This document shows positions 19,695 to 28,202 of a stretch of 64,000 bases of DNA, in pieces. The stretch is from Rhodopseudomonas palustris (GTDB lineage: Bacteria > Pseudomonadota > Alphaproteobacteria > Rhizobiales > Xanthobacteraceae), in contig NZ_QKQS01000013.1 of the NCBI RefSeq assembly GCF_003226555.1, positions 409,890-473,889 of the forward strand. Reading direction: 5' to 3'. The notes under the pieces are model-generated. The model did no database searches. It saw only the letters and a list, made by a program, of their open reading frames with translations, and was not told the DNA's origin. Numbering within the stretch: the stretch's first letter is position 1; every line of letters begins with the position of its first letter. The position numbers and the translations under genes were made by a program.

Positions 19695-20986
19695 GCGGCG
19701 GCGACCCGAGCCCACCCACTGCGCCCGGCTTCTGCCGGGATTGCCTCGCCGACCAGCGCGCCGAGGCACGGCGCTGTGCGGCCTGCGGGTCGCCGCGCCT
19801 GCTGCGGCATCGGTCGCTGGGAGCGCTGTCGCTCGCCCATATCGACTGCGACGCGTTCTATGCGACGGTCGAGAAGCGCGACAATCCGGACCTCGCCGAC
19901 AAGCCGGTCATCGTCGGCGGCGGCAAGCGTGGCGTGGTGTCGGCGGCCTGCTACATCGCCCGCACCTTCGGGGTGCGCTCGGCGATGCCGATGTTCAAGG
20001 CGCTGGCGCTGTGCCCGTCGGCGACGGTGGTGCGGCCCGACATGGCGAAGTACGTCCGGGTCGGCCGCGAGGTGCGGCAGGCGATGCGGGCGCTGACGCC
20101 GCTGGTCGAACCGCTGTCGATCGACGAGGCGTTTCTCGATTTGGCCGGCACCGAGCGGATGCACGGCATGGCTCCCGCCAAGGTGCTGGCGAAATTCGCC
20201 CGGGAGGTCGAGCGCGACATCGGCGTCACCGTCTCGGTCGGGCTGTCGTGCAACAAGTTCCTGGCCAAGATCGCGTCCGATCTCGACAAGCCGCGCGGCT
20301 TCGCCGCGCTCGATCAGGACGAGGCGCGCGAGATGCTGGCGCCGCGGCCGGTCGGCTTCATCTTCGGCGTCGGCCCGGCCACCGCGTCGCGGCTGGCGAG
20401 CCGCGGCTTCCGCACCATCGCCGATCTGCAGCGCGCCGATGAGATCGAGATGATGCGGCAGTTCGGCGACGAAGGCCGGCGGCTGTGGCGGCTGGCGCGC
20501 GGCATCGACGATCGCAAGGTGGTGCCCGATCGCGGTGCCAAATCGATTTCGAACGAGACCACCTTCGAGGACGACATCCGCGACCTCGCAACGCTGGAAA
20601 AGATCCTGTGGCGCCTGTCGGAGAAGGTGTCGTCGCGCCTGAAAAGCGCCGCCCTCTCCGGCTCGACCATCACCTTGAAACTGAAGACCGCCGACTTCCG
20701 TCAGCGCACCCGGGCGCAGACGATCCATGCGCCGACCCAGATGGCGAACCGGATCTTCTCGGTGTCGCGCGAGATGCTGAGCAAGGAAATCGACGGCACC
20801 GCGTTCCGGCTGATCGGAACCGGGGTCAGCGCGCTCACTGAACAAACTGGCCCGATTGAGGACGACATGCTCGATCGCCGCTCCGCTCACGCCGAACGCG
20901 CGATCGACGACCTGCGCAAGAAATTCGGCGACGCCGCCGTGATCCGCGGCATCGCCTTCGACCGGGTGCAGAAGCCGCCGGGATAA
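19691..20986 (+). CDS. dinB: DNA polymerase IV (Y-family) with N-terminal Cys4 extension
   Basis: A 431-residue translesion polymerase. The Y-family palm motifs are 'HIDCDAFYATVEKRD' (Asp52) and 'LSIDEAFLDL'. The finger and thumb segments ('SCNKFLAKIASDLDKPRGF') and a C-terminal little-finger domain follow. Before the polymerase proper is an extension of about 45 residues with Cys15-x2-Cys18 and Cys29-x2-Cys32, a likely zinc ribbon absent from E. coli DinB. The start is GTG at 19691, overlapping the DUF3572 stop by four bases. The C-terminal end shows no obvious QLxLF-type clamp motif. Confidence 0.95.
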   Translation: MSGGDPSPPTAPGFCRDCLADQRAEARRCAACGSPRLLRHRSLGALSLAHIDCDAFYATVEKRDNPDLADKPVIVGGGKRGVVSAACYIARTFGVRSAMPMFKALALCPSATVVRPDMAKYVRVGREVRQAMRALTPLVEPLSIDEAFLDLAGTERMHGMAPAKVLAKFAREVERDIGVTVSVGLSCNKFLAKIASDLDKPRGFAALDQDEAREMLAPRPVGFIFGVGPATASRLASRGFRTIADLQRADEIEMMRQFGDEGRRLWRLARGIDDRKVVPDRGAKSISNETTFEDDIRDLATLEKILWRLSEKVSSRLKSAALSGSTITLKLKTADFRQRTRAQTIHAPTQMANRIFSVSREMLSKEIDGTAFRLIGTGVSALTEQTGPIEDDMLDRRSAHAERAIDDLRKKFGDAAVIRGIAFDRVQKPPG

Positions 20987-20994
20987 GGATCTGG

Positions 20995-21864
20995 TTACTT
21001 ACACGGCTTGCCGGTGGTCTTGACCTCGAGTTTGCCCATCGCCCCGGCGAGGACAAAATCGTTGTAGTCGAGCACCAGCGAGCGCGACACGCCGTTCTCG
21101 TAGAGTTCGAACGACATCGCATAGACCGGTGTCTGCTCGCCGGCGTTGGCTTTGGCGTCGCGATCGTAATAGCTCACCGTCACCGGCCAACGCGTCAGCG
21201 ACTTCATCGCGTCGTCTTTGGTGGACGGATCGGGCGATGCGACCGCGCCGCTGCCCTTGATCGGCTGGCCGATCACGGTAAGCGTATTGTAGACCTTCTC
21301 GCCATTGTCCGACCCGTCGTACACGGACAGGTTCAGCAGCGACTTGCCGGCGCGCGCGGCTTCGATGATGCGTTCGATCTGCTCGGTCGGAAACACCGTG
21401 GCGCCGTCGAGCTGGAACGTCTTCTGTACCGGCTGCTTCAGCTTCACCGTGATATGATCGCCGGTGCGCTCAGCGATGCCGTCGACGTCACTCTCGGTGG
21501 AGTCGTCCATCCGGGTGCCGATCTTGAAACGATAGCTCTTGCCGGCGGCGTCTTCCCAGCTCGATGAGCGCAGATCGCTGAGCGTGTTCTTGCCCTCGCC
21601 GCTCTCGATTTCCGACACCTGCCGAAAATCGGAGGTGTAGCCTTCGCAGGCGTTGCCCGAAAAGTTGTACAGAATGCGGCCGCGCACCGTATTCACCGAG
21701 GCGTTGTTACGGGTCTTGACCAGGCTGAGGTCGTACAACGCCTGATGCGGCAGGAAGTTGATCGCGGGGCCGGCAACGGCCGCCGATCCGGTCGACATGG
21801 CGAACACCGCCACGATTGCCAGCAGTCCCCGGCTCGATCGCGTCGTCTGTCGTGACACGGGCAT
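20995..21864 (-). CDS. eipB: Periplasmic cell-envelope protein EipB (DUF1849)
   Basis: A 289-residue EipB/DUF1849 protein. The signal peptide (residues 1-31, ending 'GSAAVAG') directs it to the periplasm. The mature part begins with the family hallmark 'HQALYDLSLVKT'. Cys73 and Cys288 are the two cysteines that form a conserved disulfide in Brucella EipB, which is needed for envelope integrity. The ATG at 21864 has GGGAG upstream; a longer frame start at 21960 is unlikely because it would bury the signal peptide. It is convergent with dinB, only eight bases from its stop. Confidence 0.93.
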   Translation of the reverse strand: MPVSRQTTRSSRGLLAIVAVFAMSTGSAAVAGPAINFLPHQALYDLSLVKTRNNASVNTVRGRILYNFSGNACEGYTSDFRQVSEIESGEGKNTLSDLRSSSWEDAAGKSYRFKIGTRMDDSTESDVDGIAERTGDHITVKLKQPVQKTFQLDGATVFPTEQIERIIEAARAGKSLLNLSVYDGSDNGEKVYNTLTVIGQPIKGSGAVASPDPSTKDDAMKSLTRWPVTVSYYDRDAKANAGEQTPVYAMSFELYENGVSRSLVLDYNDFVLAGAMGKLEVKTTGKPCK

Positions 21865-22131
21865 GTCGTCTCCCTGATAACGGTTCAATGAGAATAGGTG
21901 GTGGCCGAAGTCGTCGCAACGGCCGAGACTTCCTGGACCATCGGATTGCGGTGAAATCACGGAGCAATTTGGTTCAAACGCAATTTGAACGGAACCTGGC
22001 GGTAGGCCCTCCTAGCGCGGTGACGCTGGCCCAGGTTGCAGCGGCTTGCTTGCAACAGCCGGCGCAATCGGCGAAACAGGACCGCCCGGCCGCGCACGCC
22101 GGGACAACGCGACAAGCAAATGGGGATCGGC

Positions 22132-22599
22132 ATGACCGGGGTGATCGAGCAGAAACTGACCGCGCAGGGCATCGTGTTGCACGAGCCGGCGAGCCCGGTC
22201 GCCAATTATGTCGGCTTCGTCCGCACCGGCAATCTGCTGGTGGTATCCGGACAGGTGTGCTTCGACGGCGAAGGCAAGCTGGTCGCTCAGGGCAAGCTCG
22301 GCGCCGACGTCTCGATCGAACAGGGCAATGCCGCCGCGCGGGCCTGCGCGATCAATCTGCTGGCGCAGCTCAAGGCGGCGCTCGGCGATCTCGACAAGGT
22401 TGTGCGCGTGGTGCGGCTTGGCGGCTTCATCAACTCGACGCCGGACTTCGTCGACGGCCCGAAGGTGATGAACGGCGCGTCCGACCTGATGGTGGCCGCG
22501 TTCGGTGACAAGGGTCGCCACGCCCGTACCACGGTCGGTGTCGCCTCGCTGCCGGCCAATGCCGCGGTCGAGGTCGAGGGCCTGTTCGAAGTCGCGTAA
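22132..22599 (+). CDS. RidA/YjgF family protein
   Basis: A 155-residue Rid-family protein. RidA hydrolyses reactive enamine/imine intermediates, and other subfamilies have different or no known activity. Conserved pieces are 'VVSGQVCFDGEGKLV', 'AARACAINLLAQLKAALGDL', 'VVRLGGFINSTPDF' and the C-terminal 'HARTTVGVASLPANAAVEVE' containing the substrate-anion arginine. The ATG at 22132, preceded by GGGGATCGG, is preferred over ATG 22120. It is followed after 18 bases by a GDPD gene. Confidence 0.9.
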   Translation: MTGVIEQKLTAQGIVLHEPASPVANYVGFVRTGNLLVVSGQVCFDGEGKLVAQGKLGADVSIEQGNAAARACAINLLAQLKAALGDLDKVVRVVRLGGFINSTPDFVDGPKVMNGASDLMVAAFGDKGRHARTTVGVASLPANAAVEVEGLFEVA

Positions 22600-22617
22600 G
22601 ACGCAGGAGACAGAGCG

Positions 22618-23370
22618 ATGCGCGCGCCCGACTGGCTGACCGCCCGACCGGTCGCGCATCGCGGCCTGCACGACCGCACCCGCGGCATCGTAGAAAACAT
22701 GCCCGGAGCGATCAACGCAGCGATCGCCGGCAATTTCAGCATCGAAGTGGATATCCAGCTCACCGCCGACGGCGAGGCGATGGTCCACCACGACGACGAC
22801 CTCGGCCGGTTGACCGACGGCGGCGGTCCCCTGCTCGGAATGACAGCAGCACAACTGCGGCAGGTGCCGTTCAAGGACACGTCCGAGCGAATGATGTCGG
22901 TCGGCGAGTTGTGCGATCTCGTCGACGGCCGTGCGGGGCTGGTGATCGAATTGAAGAGCCATTTCGACGGCGACCGCAAGCTCGCCCGCCGGCTGCTTCA
23001 GGTACTGGCCAACTACAAGGGACCGGTCGCGGCGATGTCGTTCGATCCCGACCAGGTGCTGGCGCTGCGCCAGCTCGCGCCGAAGCTGACGCGCGGCATC
23101 ACCGCCGAGCGCAGTTACAACGACGCCTATTGGGCCAAGCTCAATCAGGCGCAGCGCGACTCCATGGTGGCGCTGAAGCACGGGCTCAGAACCCAGCCGC
23201 ATTTCGTGGCCTACCGGGTCGACGACCTCCCTGCCCCGGCGCCCTGGATTGCCCGCAACCTGTTCGGCTGCGCGCTGCTGGGCTGGACGGTACGCACGCC
23301 CGAGCAGCGGGCGCGCGCGGCCCACTACGCCGACCAGATGATCTTCGAGGGCTTTGTTCCGCAATCGTGA
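22618..23370 (+). CDS. Glycerophosphodiester phosphodiesterase
   Basis: A 250-residue cytoplasmic GDPD that splits glycerophosphodiesters to glycerol-3-phosphate and alcohol. The catalytic start of the TIM barrel is 'VAHRGLHD', then 'ENMPGAINAAIAGNFSIEVD' (metal-binding Glu/Asp), 'HHDDDLGRLT' (the general acid/base His pair) and 'IELKSH'. There is no signal peptide, resembling UgpQ-type enzymes. Its stop overlaps the GTG of the FemAB-like gene (GTGA). Confidence 0.92.
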   Translation: MRAPDWLTARPVAHRGLHDRTRGIVENMPGAINAAIAGNFSIEVDIQLTADGEAMVHHDDDLGRLTDGGGPLLGMTAAQLRQVPFKDTSERMMSVGELCDLVDGRAGLVIELKSHFDGDRKLARRLLQVLANYKGPVAAMSFDPDQVLALRQLAPKLTRGITAERSYNDAYWAKLNQAQRDSMVALKHGLRTQPHFVAYRVDDLPAPAPWIARNLFGCALLGWTVRTPEQRARAAHYADQMIFEGFVPQS

Positions 23371-24695
23371 CCGCAACCGGTCTTGAACGAAGCGCGGCAA
23401 ATGCCCAATCTCTGCGTGATGACAGTCACCAGCGCTCTTTCGACCGGCTCAGCGGTTTGACGATATCGTCCGACATCACTCTGGAAGCGGTGTCGTCGGT
23501 GGATGCGATCTCCGCCGCCGATTGGGATGCCTGCGCACGCTCCGGGACGATTGTCCCGCATCCGGATGTGACCGTCGCTTCAGGTAGCCGCTGCACCGTC
23601 CCGACGGCCGCCTACAATCCGTTTCTCAGCCACGCATTCTTCGCCGCGCTCGAGCAGTCGCGGTCGGCAAGCCCCCGCACCGGCTGGGGCGCACGGCATC
23701 TGATCGCGAGGCAGGACGGCGCGATCGTCGGCATCGTGCCGTGCTATCTGAAATCGCATTCGCAGGGCGAATACGTGTTCGACCGCGGCTGGGCCGATGC
23801 CTATGAGCGCGCTGGCGGCAGCTACTATCCCAAGCTGCAGGTCTCGGTGCCGTTCACGCCGGCGACCGGGCCGCGCCTGCTGATCCGCGATGGCGCAGAC
23901 CCGATGCGCGTCGGCGGGGCGCTGGCGAACGGCCTGATGGCACTGTGCGACCTCAGCAAGGCGTCGTCGGCGCATGTCACCTTCGCGCGCGAGAGCGAGT
24001 GGCGGTTTCTCGCCGAGCGCGGCTTCCTGCAACGCACCGATCAGCAGTTTCACTGGCACAATGCCGGCTATGCCAGCTTCGACGACTTCCTCGCGACGCT
24101 GAACTCGCGCCACCGCAAAGGCATCAAGCGCGAGCGGCGCGACGCGGTGGCGAACGGCATCACCATCCACCACCTCACCGGCGCCGACATCACCGAAGAC
24201 GCCTGGGATGCGTTCTTCGAATTCTACATCGAGACCGGCTCGCGAAAATGGGGGCGGCCGTACCTGAACAGGGAGTTCTATTCCCTGATCGGCCAGAGCA
24301 TGAGCCAGGACGTTTTGCTGTTGATGGCGAAACGCAACGGCCGCTGGATCGCCGGCGCCATCAACTTCATCGGCGGAGACACTTTGTTCGGCCGACATTG
24401 GGGCGCGATCGAGCATCACCCGTTTCTGCATTTCGAAGTGTGCTATTATCAGGCGATCGAATTTGCGATCGAGCGCGGCCTTGCCGTGGTCGAGGCCGGC
24501 GCCCAGGGCGAGCACAAGATCGCGCGTGGCTATCTGCCGCAGACCACCTACTCGGCGCACTTCATCGCAGACCCCGCCTTGCGCCGCGCGATCGCCGATT
24601 ATCTGAAGCGCGAGCGGATGTATGTCGACGAAATGGGACGCGAACTGAGCGAAGCTGGCCCGTTCAAAAAAGGTAACTTCGCCGATCCGGCTTGA
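23367..24695 (+). CDS. FemAB-like GNAT-fold protein (DUF482)
   Basis: A protein of about 442 residues from the DUF482/peptidogalycan family, which carries two GNAT-like halves like FemAB aminoacyltransferases. Typical pieces are 'NPFLSHAFFAALEQSRSA', 'GWADAYERAGGSYYPKLQ', 'LNSRHRKGIKRERR', 'GRHWGAIEHHPFLHFEVCYY' and 'EHKIARGYLP'. The biochemical role of the family is not established. GTG at 23367, overlapping the GDPD stop (GTGA), implies translational coupling. A TTG at 23457 would give a shorter form that still contains the whole family domain, so the start is uncertain. Confidence 0.85.
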   Translation: MTATGLERSAANAQSLRDDSHQRSFDRLSGLTISSDITLEAVSSVDAISAADWDACARSGTIVPHPDVTVASGSRCTVPTAAYNPFLSHAFFAALEQSRSASPRTGWGARHLIARQDGAIVGIVPCYLKSHSQGEYVFDRGWADAYERAGGSYYPKLQVSVPFTPATGPRLLIRDGADPMRVGGALANGLMALCDLSKASSAHVTFARESEWRFLAERGFLQRTDQQFHWHNAGYASFDDFLATLNSRHRKGIKRERRDAVANGITIHHLTGADITEDAWDAFFEFYIETGSRKWGRPYLNREFYSLIGQSMSQDVLLLMAKRNGRWIAGAINFIGGDTLFGRHWGAIEHHPFLHFEVCYYQAIEFAIERGLAVVEAGAQGEHKIARGYLPQTTYSAHFIADPALRRAIADYLKRERMYVDEMGRELSEAGPFKKGNFADPA

Positions 24696-24744
24696 CCCGC
24701 CTGGGCACGGCGGGGACAATCGCGCCGCCAAGCCCGGAGCAGCC

Positions 24745-25173
24745 ATGACCGCCTACGATCCCGAGAATATTTTCGCCAAGATACTGCGCGGCGAAATCCC
24801 GTGTCATAAAATCTACGAAGACGATCACGTCTTCGCCTTCCTCGACATCATGCCGCGTTCGACCGGCCACACGCTGGTGATCCCGAAAGCACCCGCGCGC
24901 AATATTCTCGACATCACGCCCGAGGATTTCGCCCATGTGGCGCGCGGCGCCCACAAGATCGCCCACGCGGCCATGAAAGCGTTCAAGGCCGACGGCATCG
25001 TGGTGCAGCAGTTCAGCGAACCGGCCGCCGGCCAGGTCGTCTACCATCTGCACATGCATGTGATGCCGCGCCACGACGGTGTGCCGCTGCTGCCGCCGGC
25101 CTCGCGCAAGGAAGAGCCCGCGGTGCTCGAACAACACGCCGCGCAACTGAAGGCGGCGCTGGCGCAGGGCTAG
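24745..25173 (+). CDS. HIT family hydrolase
   Basis: A 142-residue histidine-triad protein with the motif 'HLHMHVMPR' at residues 101-109. 'IFAKILRGEIPCHKIYEDD' at the N-terminus is the typical bacterial HinT/YcfF opening. Members hydrolyse nucleoside phosphoramidates or related substrates. Length is normal (HinT about 120-140). It is downstream of the FemAB-like gene by 49 bases on the same strand. Confidence 0.94.
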   Translation: MTAYDPENIFAKILRGEIPCHKIYEDDHVFAFLDIMPRSTGHTLVIPKAPARNILDITPEDFAHVARGAHKIAHAAMKAFKADGIVVQQFSEPAAGQVVYHLHMHVMPRHDGVPLLPPASRKEEPAVLEQHAAQLKAALAQG

Positions 25174-25185
25174 GCTTCCGTCCCA

Positions 25186-25214
25186 TCGCTGCGCCGACCG
25201 CGACGGCGCAGCGA
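25186..25214 (+). terminator. Perfect 10-bp hairpin after the HIT gene
   Basis: TCGCTGCGCC (25186-25195) pairs exactly with GGCGCAGCGA (25205-25214) around a 9-base loop, 12 bases after the HIT stop. No T-run follows. It is probably a 3' end or termination structure for the HIT transcript. Confidence 0.4.
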
Positions 25215-25385
25215 CGTGAGGCCGGATGACACGCGACCGGGACGCTCGGCCTCTGCCCCGCCTCCGCGGCAGTCCGCCGCGACCAGCGCAGGTTGCCTCC
25301 GCGGCCGGAACGCCCGATCTCCGTTGAAGGTGATGATCGAGACCGGCCGCCGACGTGGCGTCCATACGCTGACGAGGCAACAGAG

Positions 25386-26468
25386 ATGATCGCGCTGGTC
25401 GTTTTCGGATTGGGACTGGTCGCCCTCGTCGTCGGCGCGGAATTGCTGGTCCGCGGCGCCTCGAAGCTGGCGCTGTCGTTCGGGATCTCGCCGCTGGTGG
25501 TCGGGCTGACGGTGGTGGCGTTCGGCACCGGCTCTCCAGAACTCGCGGTCGCGATTCAAGCGGCGATCTCCGACCAAGCCGACATCACCGTCGGCAACGT
25601 GGTCGGCAGCAACATCTTCAATGTGCTGTTCATCCTCGGCCTGTCGGCGCTGATCACCCCGCTGATCATCAACCGGCAGCTGATCCGCCAGGAGGTGCCG
25701 ATCATGGTGGGAACGTCGCTGCTGGTGGCCGCGCTGGCCTGGGACGGCAGTCTGTCGCGCCTCGACGGATCGCTGCTGGTCTGCCTGCTGGCGGCCTATA
25801 CCGGCTTTCTGATCGTGCAGAGCCGTCGCCAGGAGGCAGCCTCGGATGCGGACGAGCCGATCGCGGCGGAGACCGGATCGCGCTGGGACTCCAAGCTGCC
25901 GGTACAGATCGCGCTGATCCTTGTCGGCCTGGTGATGCTGGTGTTCGGCGCGACCTGGCTGGTCGAGGCAGCGATCACGTTCGCACGGCTGTTCGGCGTC
26001 AGCGAGATGGTGATCGGCCTGACCATCGTCGCGGCAGGCACCTCGCTCCCCGAGGTCGCGACCTCGATCATGGCGGCGATCCGCGGCCAGCGCGACATCG
26101 CCGTCGGCAATGTGGTCGGCAGCAACACCTTCAATCTGCTCGGCGTGCTCGGCGTGTCCGCCGCGGTGGTGCCGGGCGGGCTCTCGATCGCTCCGGCAAT
26201 GACGGCGTTCGACATCCCGGTGATGGTCGCGGTGGCGATCGCCTGTCTGCCAATCTTCTTCACCGGCAACCTGATCGCCCGGTGGGAGGGCGCGCTGTTT
26301 CTGGCGCTGTATGTCGTCTACACGATCTATCTGGTGATGGCCGCCCAACAGCACGACGCCCTGTCCACCTACGGCTTCGTGCTCGGGACCGTCGTTCTTC
26401 CGCTGTGCGCGCTGACCATCGCGGTCATCACCTGGCGGGAGTGGCGCGCGAGGCGGCGAATGCATTGA
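25386..26468 (+). CDS. Calcium/sodium antiporter (CaCA family, YrbG-like)
   Basis: A 360-residue cation/Ca2+ exchanger with ten or so hydrophobic segments and the two inverted alpha-repeats that form the ion site. The first is 'GLTVVAFGTGSPELAV' with 'GNVVGSNIFNV'; the second is 'GLTIVAAGTSLPEVAT' with 'GNVVGSNTFNL'. Both keep the ion-liganding Glu (SPE/LPE). A short charged loop near residue 150 separates the halves. ATG 25386 has GAG upstream and is chosen since the longer frame starts with a Pro/Arg-rich stretch. Confidence 0.93.
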   Translation: MIALVVFGLGLVALVVGAELLVRGASKLALSFGISPLVVGLTVVAFGTGSPELAVAIQAAISDQADITVGNVVGSNIFNVLFILGLSALITPLIINRQLIRQEVPIMVGTSLLVAALAWDGSLSRLDGSLLVCLLAAYTGFLIVQSRRQEAASDADEPIAAETGSRWDSKLPVQIALILVGLVMLVFGATWLVEAAITFARLFGVSEMVIGLTIVAAGTSLPEVATSIMAAIRGQRDIAVGNVVGSNTFNLLGVLGVSAAVVPGGLSIAPAMTAFDIPVMVAVAIACLPIFFTGNLIARWEGALFLALYVVYTIYLVMAAQQHDALSTYGFVLGTVVLPLCALTIAVITWREWRARRRMH

Positions 26469-26516
26469 CGATCGCCTAGCGCGGCGCCGCAGCGTTCACG
26501 CCGCGCGCCCGTCCTG

Positions 26517-26981
26517 CTACTTCCCCATCGAATGCACGCAGCGATCCGGCTTCAAATCGATCAGCGGCGTGCCGTCGAGGCAGTCGAGGCCGCGCACCAG
26601 CACGGTCGCGCCCTCGATCCCGACCACATCGACCGATGAAATCCCGATCGGATTCGGGCGCAGCGGCGAGCGCAGCGCAAAGGTGCCGCGCGGTCCGTCG
26701 ATGCCGTGACCGCGCTGGATCACCAGATCCCGCCGCGATAGATGCAGCCAGTACACCACCTGCGCATGGGCGAACTTGTCGAGCCCCTGCAAAGCCTGAG
26801 TCCACGGCTCGAAGATCTCGAGGCGGCACACCGGTCCTTCGCGATTGCCCTGCCGGGGCGTCTCGCCGCGCGAGGTCCAGGGCGTGCGGATGCGGCCGAT
26901 AAAGATCAGGCCGGCGTCGGTCGGCGGCGGCGCCTCGACCACGACCTCGCCTTCGCGGATTTCACCTCTGTCGGTCATCAT
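26517..26981 (-). CDS. trmO: tRNA (N6-threonylcarbamoyladenosine37-N6)-methyltransferase TrmO
   Basis: A 154-residue TsaA/TrmO (UPF0066) protein that uses S-adenosylmethionine to methylate t6A37 of tRNA-Thr. Diagnostic segments are 'GRIRTPWTSRGETPRQGN', 'RLEIFEPWTQALQGL', 'VVYWLHLSRRD' and 'GTFALRSPLRPNPIGIS'. It is the short form without the C-terminal extension of E. coli TrmO. The start has two consecutive ATGs (26981 and 26978) behind AAGGCGA. Confidence 0.93.
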   Translation of the reverse strand: MMTDRGEIREGEVVVEAPPPTDAGLIFIGRIRTPWTSRGETPRQGNREGPVCRLEIFEPWTQALQGLDKFAHAQVVYWLHLSRRDLVIQRGHGIDGPRGTFALRSPLRPNPIGISSVDVVGIEGATVLVRGLDCLDGTPLIDLKPDRCVHSMGK

Positions 26982-27030
26982 CGTTCGCCTTCTGCCTAAA
27001 GGCCCGGTGTAGCGCGAAACCGGTTCGGTT

Positions 27031-27375
27031 TCATCGCCACCAAAGTTGGCCGAGCAGCAGCACCACCTCGCCTGCCACCACGCCGGCGAAAATCGACCGC
27101 CGTGCCACCAGAAACACCGCGAACCCGGCCGCCACCGACCCGTAGCGCAGCAGCGGCGACACGCTGGCCAATGCTCCCGGCGGCAGGAACAGGATCTGGG
27201 CGATCACCCCGGCGAGGATCGCGGTGGCGACCGCGCGCACCCAGATCAGCAGTTCGGAGCCTTCGTCGATGCCGCCGCCGAGCCACAGCCCGAGCATCCG
27301 CCAGACTTCGTTCGGCAGCACCCCGGCCAGCACCAGCACCAGCAGTGCCTGCCAGTCGCCGATGAATTCGCTCAT
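27031..27375 (-). CDS. azlD: Branched-chain amino acid exporter small subunit AzlD
   Basis: A 114-residue AzlD-type membrane protein with about four hydrophobic helices ('LLVLVLAGVLPNEVWRMLG', 'VATAILAGVIAQILF', 'GFAVFLVARRSIFAGV'). With AzlC it forms a branched-chain amino acid exporter (BrnFE-like). Its ATG overlaps the azlC stop by four bases (ATGA), confirming the pair and translational coupling. Confidence 0.9.
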   Translation of the reverse strand: MSEFIGDWQALLVLVLAGVLPNEVWRMLGLWLGGGIDEGSELLIWVRAVATAILAGVIAQILFLPPGALASVSPLLRYGSVAAGFAVFLVARRSIFAGVVAGEVVLLLGQLWWR

Positions 27376-28112
27376 GCCCGCCTCCGCCGTCGCAGCCGGT
27401 GCACACCATAGGCGATGGTGCCGGCGGAGACGCCGCTGATCAGCACGTCGACGCCGGTGTGCAGCATGGCAACCAACGGAAACAGCGCGAGCCCGAGCAC
27501 CAGCGCGACGACGTCGGCGAGCTCGCGGCAGTTGCGCGCGGTCGAGAGCAGGAACGCCAGCGGCGTCAGCAGCAGGATCGCCGCGCCGAACGATCGCGGC
27601 AAATTCGCAGCCAATAGAAAGCCGATCACATTGGCGACGAGGCACACCAGGATCAGCCCGGTGCCGAGCCCATTGGCAAACGCGATCCGGCGCTCACGCG
27701 GCACTTGCGGCAGCAGCCGGAAGCATTCGACCCACATCGTTACGGCGACGAAATGAGCCGGTAACACAAGCTCGCGCAGCCTGGTGGTCGGCGACTTCAG
27801 CAACGGAAGCACCGACACCACCATCGGAAACAGCCGGATCGCGCTGACGGTAACGGCGATCGCCGCCTGAACCGGCGTCGCACCGGAACCGAGCGACGAG
27901 ATCAGGATGATCTGCGCCGGGCCAGCCCACACCAGCACCGTACTGATCAGCACCCACCCGAGACTGAAATGGCTGTCGTGCGCCAGCGCGCCGATGCCGA
28001 TGAAGGTCGCGAACAACACCAGCGTCAGCACGGTGGTGCCGGCGGCAGCGAGTCCGTAAAGGAAGGCACGCAACGGGGACTGCCATTGCGGAGATTCGAG
28101 AGGCGGCGGCAC
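27372..28112 (-). CDS. azlC: Branched-chain amino acid exporter large subunit AzlC
   Basis: A 246-residue AzlC family membrane protein with the family signature near 'LVWAGPAQIILISSLGSGAT' and 'AIRLFPMVVSVLPLLK'. Hydrophobic segments run almost throughout, and a basic C-terminus ('HRLRRRRRA') lies in the cytoplasm. It is the first gene of the azlCD pair; no adjacent Lrp-type regulator is present, so regulation is unknown. Confidence 0.93.
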   Translation of the reverse strand: MPPPLESPQWQSPLRAFLYGLAAAGTTVLTLVLFATFIGIGALAHDSHFSLGWVLISTVLVWAGPAQIILISSLGSGATPVQAAIAVTVSAIRLFPMVVSVLPLLKSPTTRLRELVLPAHFVAVTMWVECFRLLPQVPRERRIAFANGLGTGLILVCLVANVIGFLLAANLPRSFGAAILLLTPLAFLLSTARNCRELADVVALVLGLALFPLVAMLHTGVDVLISGVSAGTIAYGVHRLRRRRRA

Positions 28113-28202
28113 AGGGATTCCAATCGATCGGTTGCAGCCGCATAACGGGCGGGAAATTGCAGGCGGTCAAGGCCGCGCGCTGCGGCTCTGATCTGCTACG
28201 CG

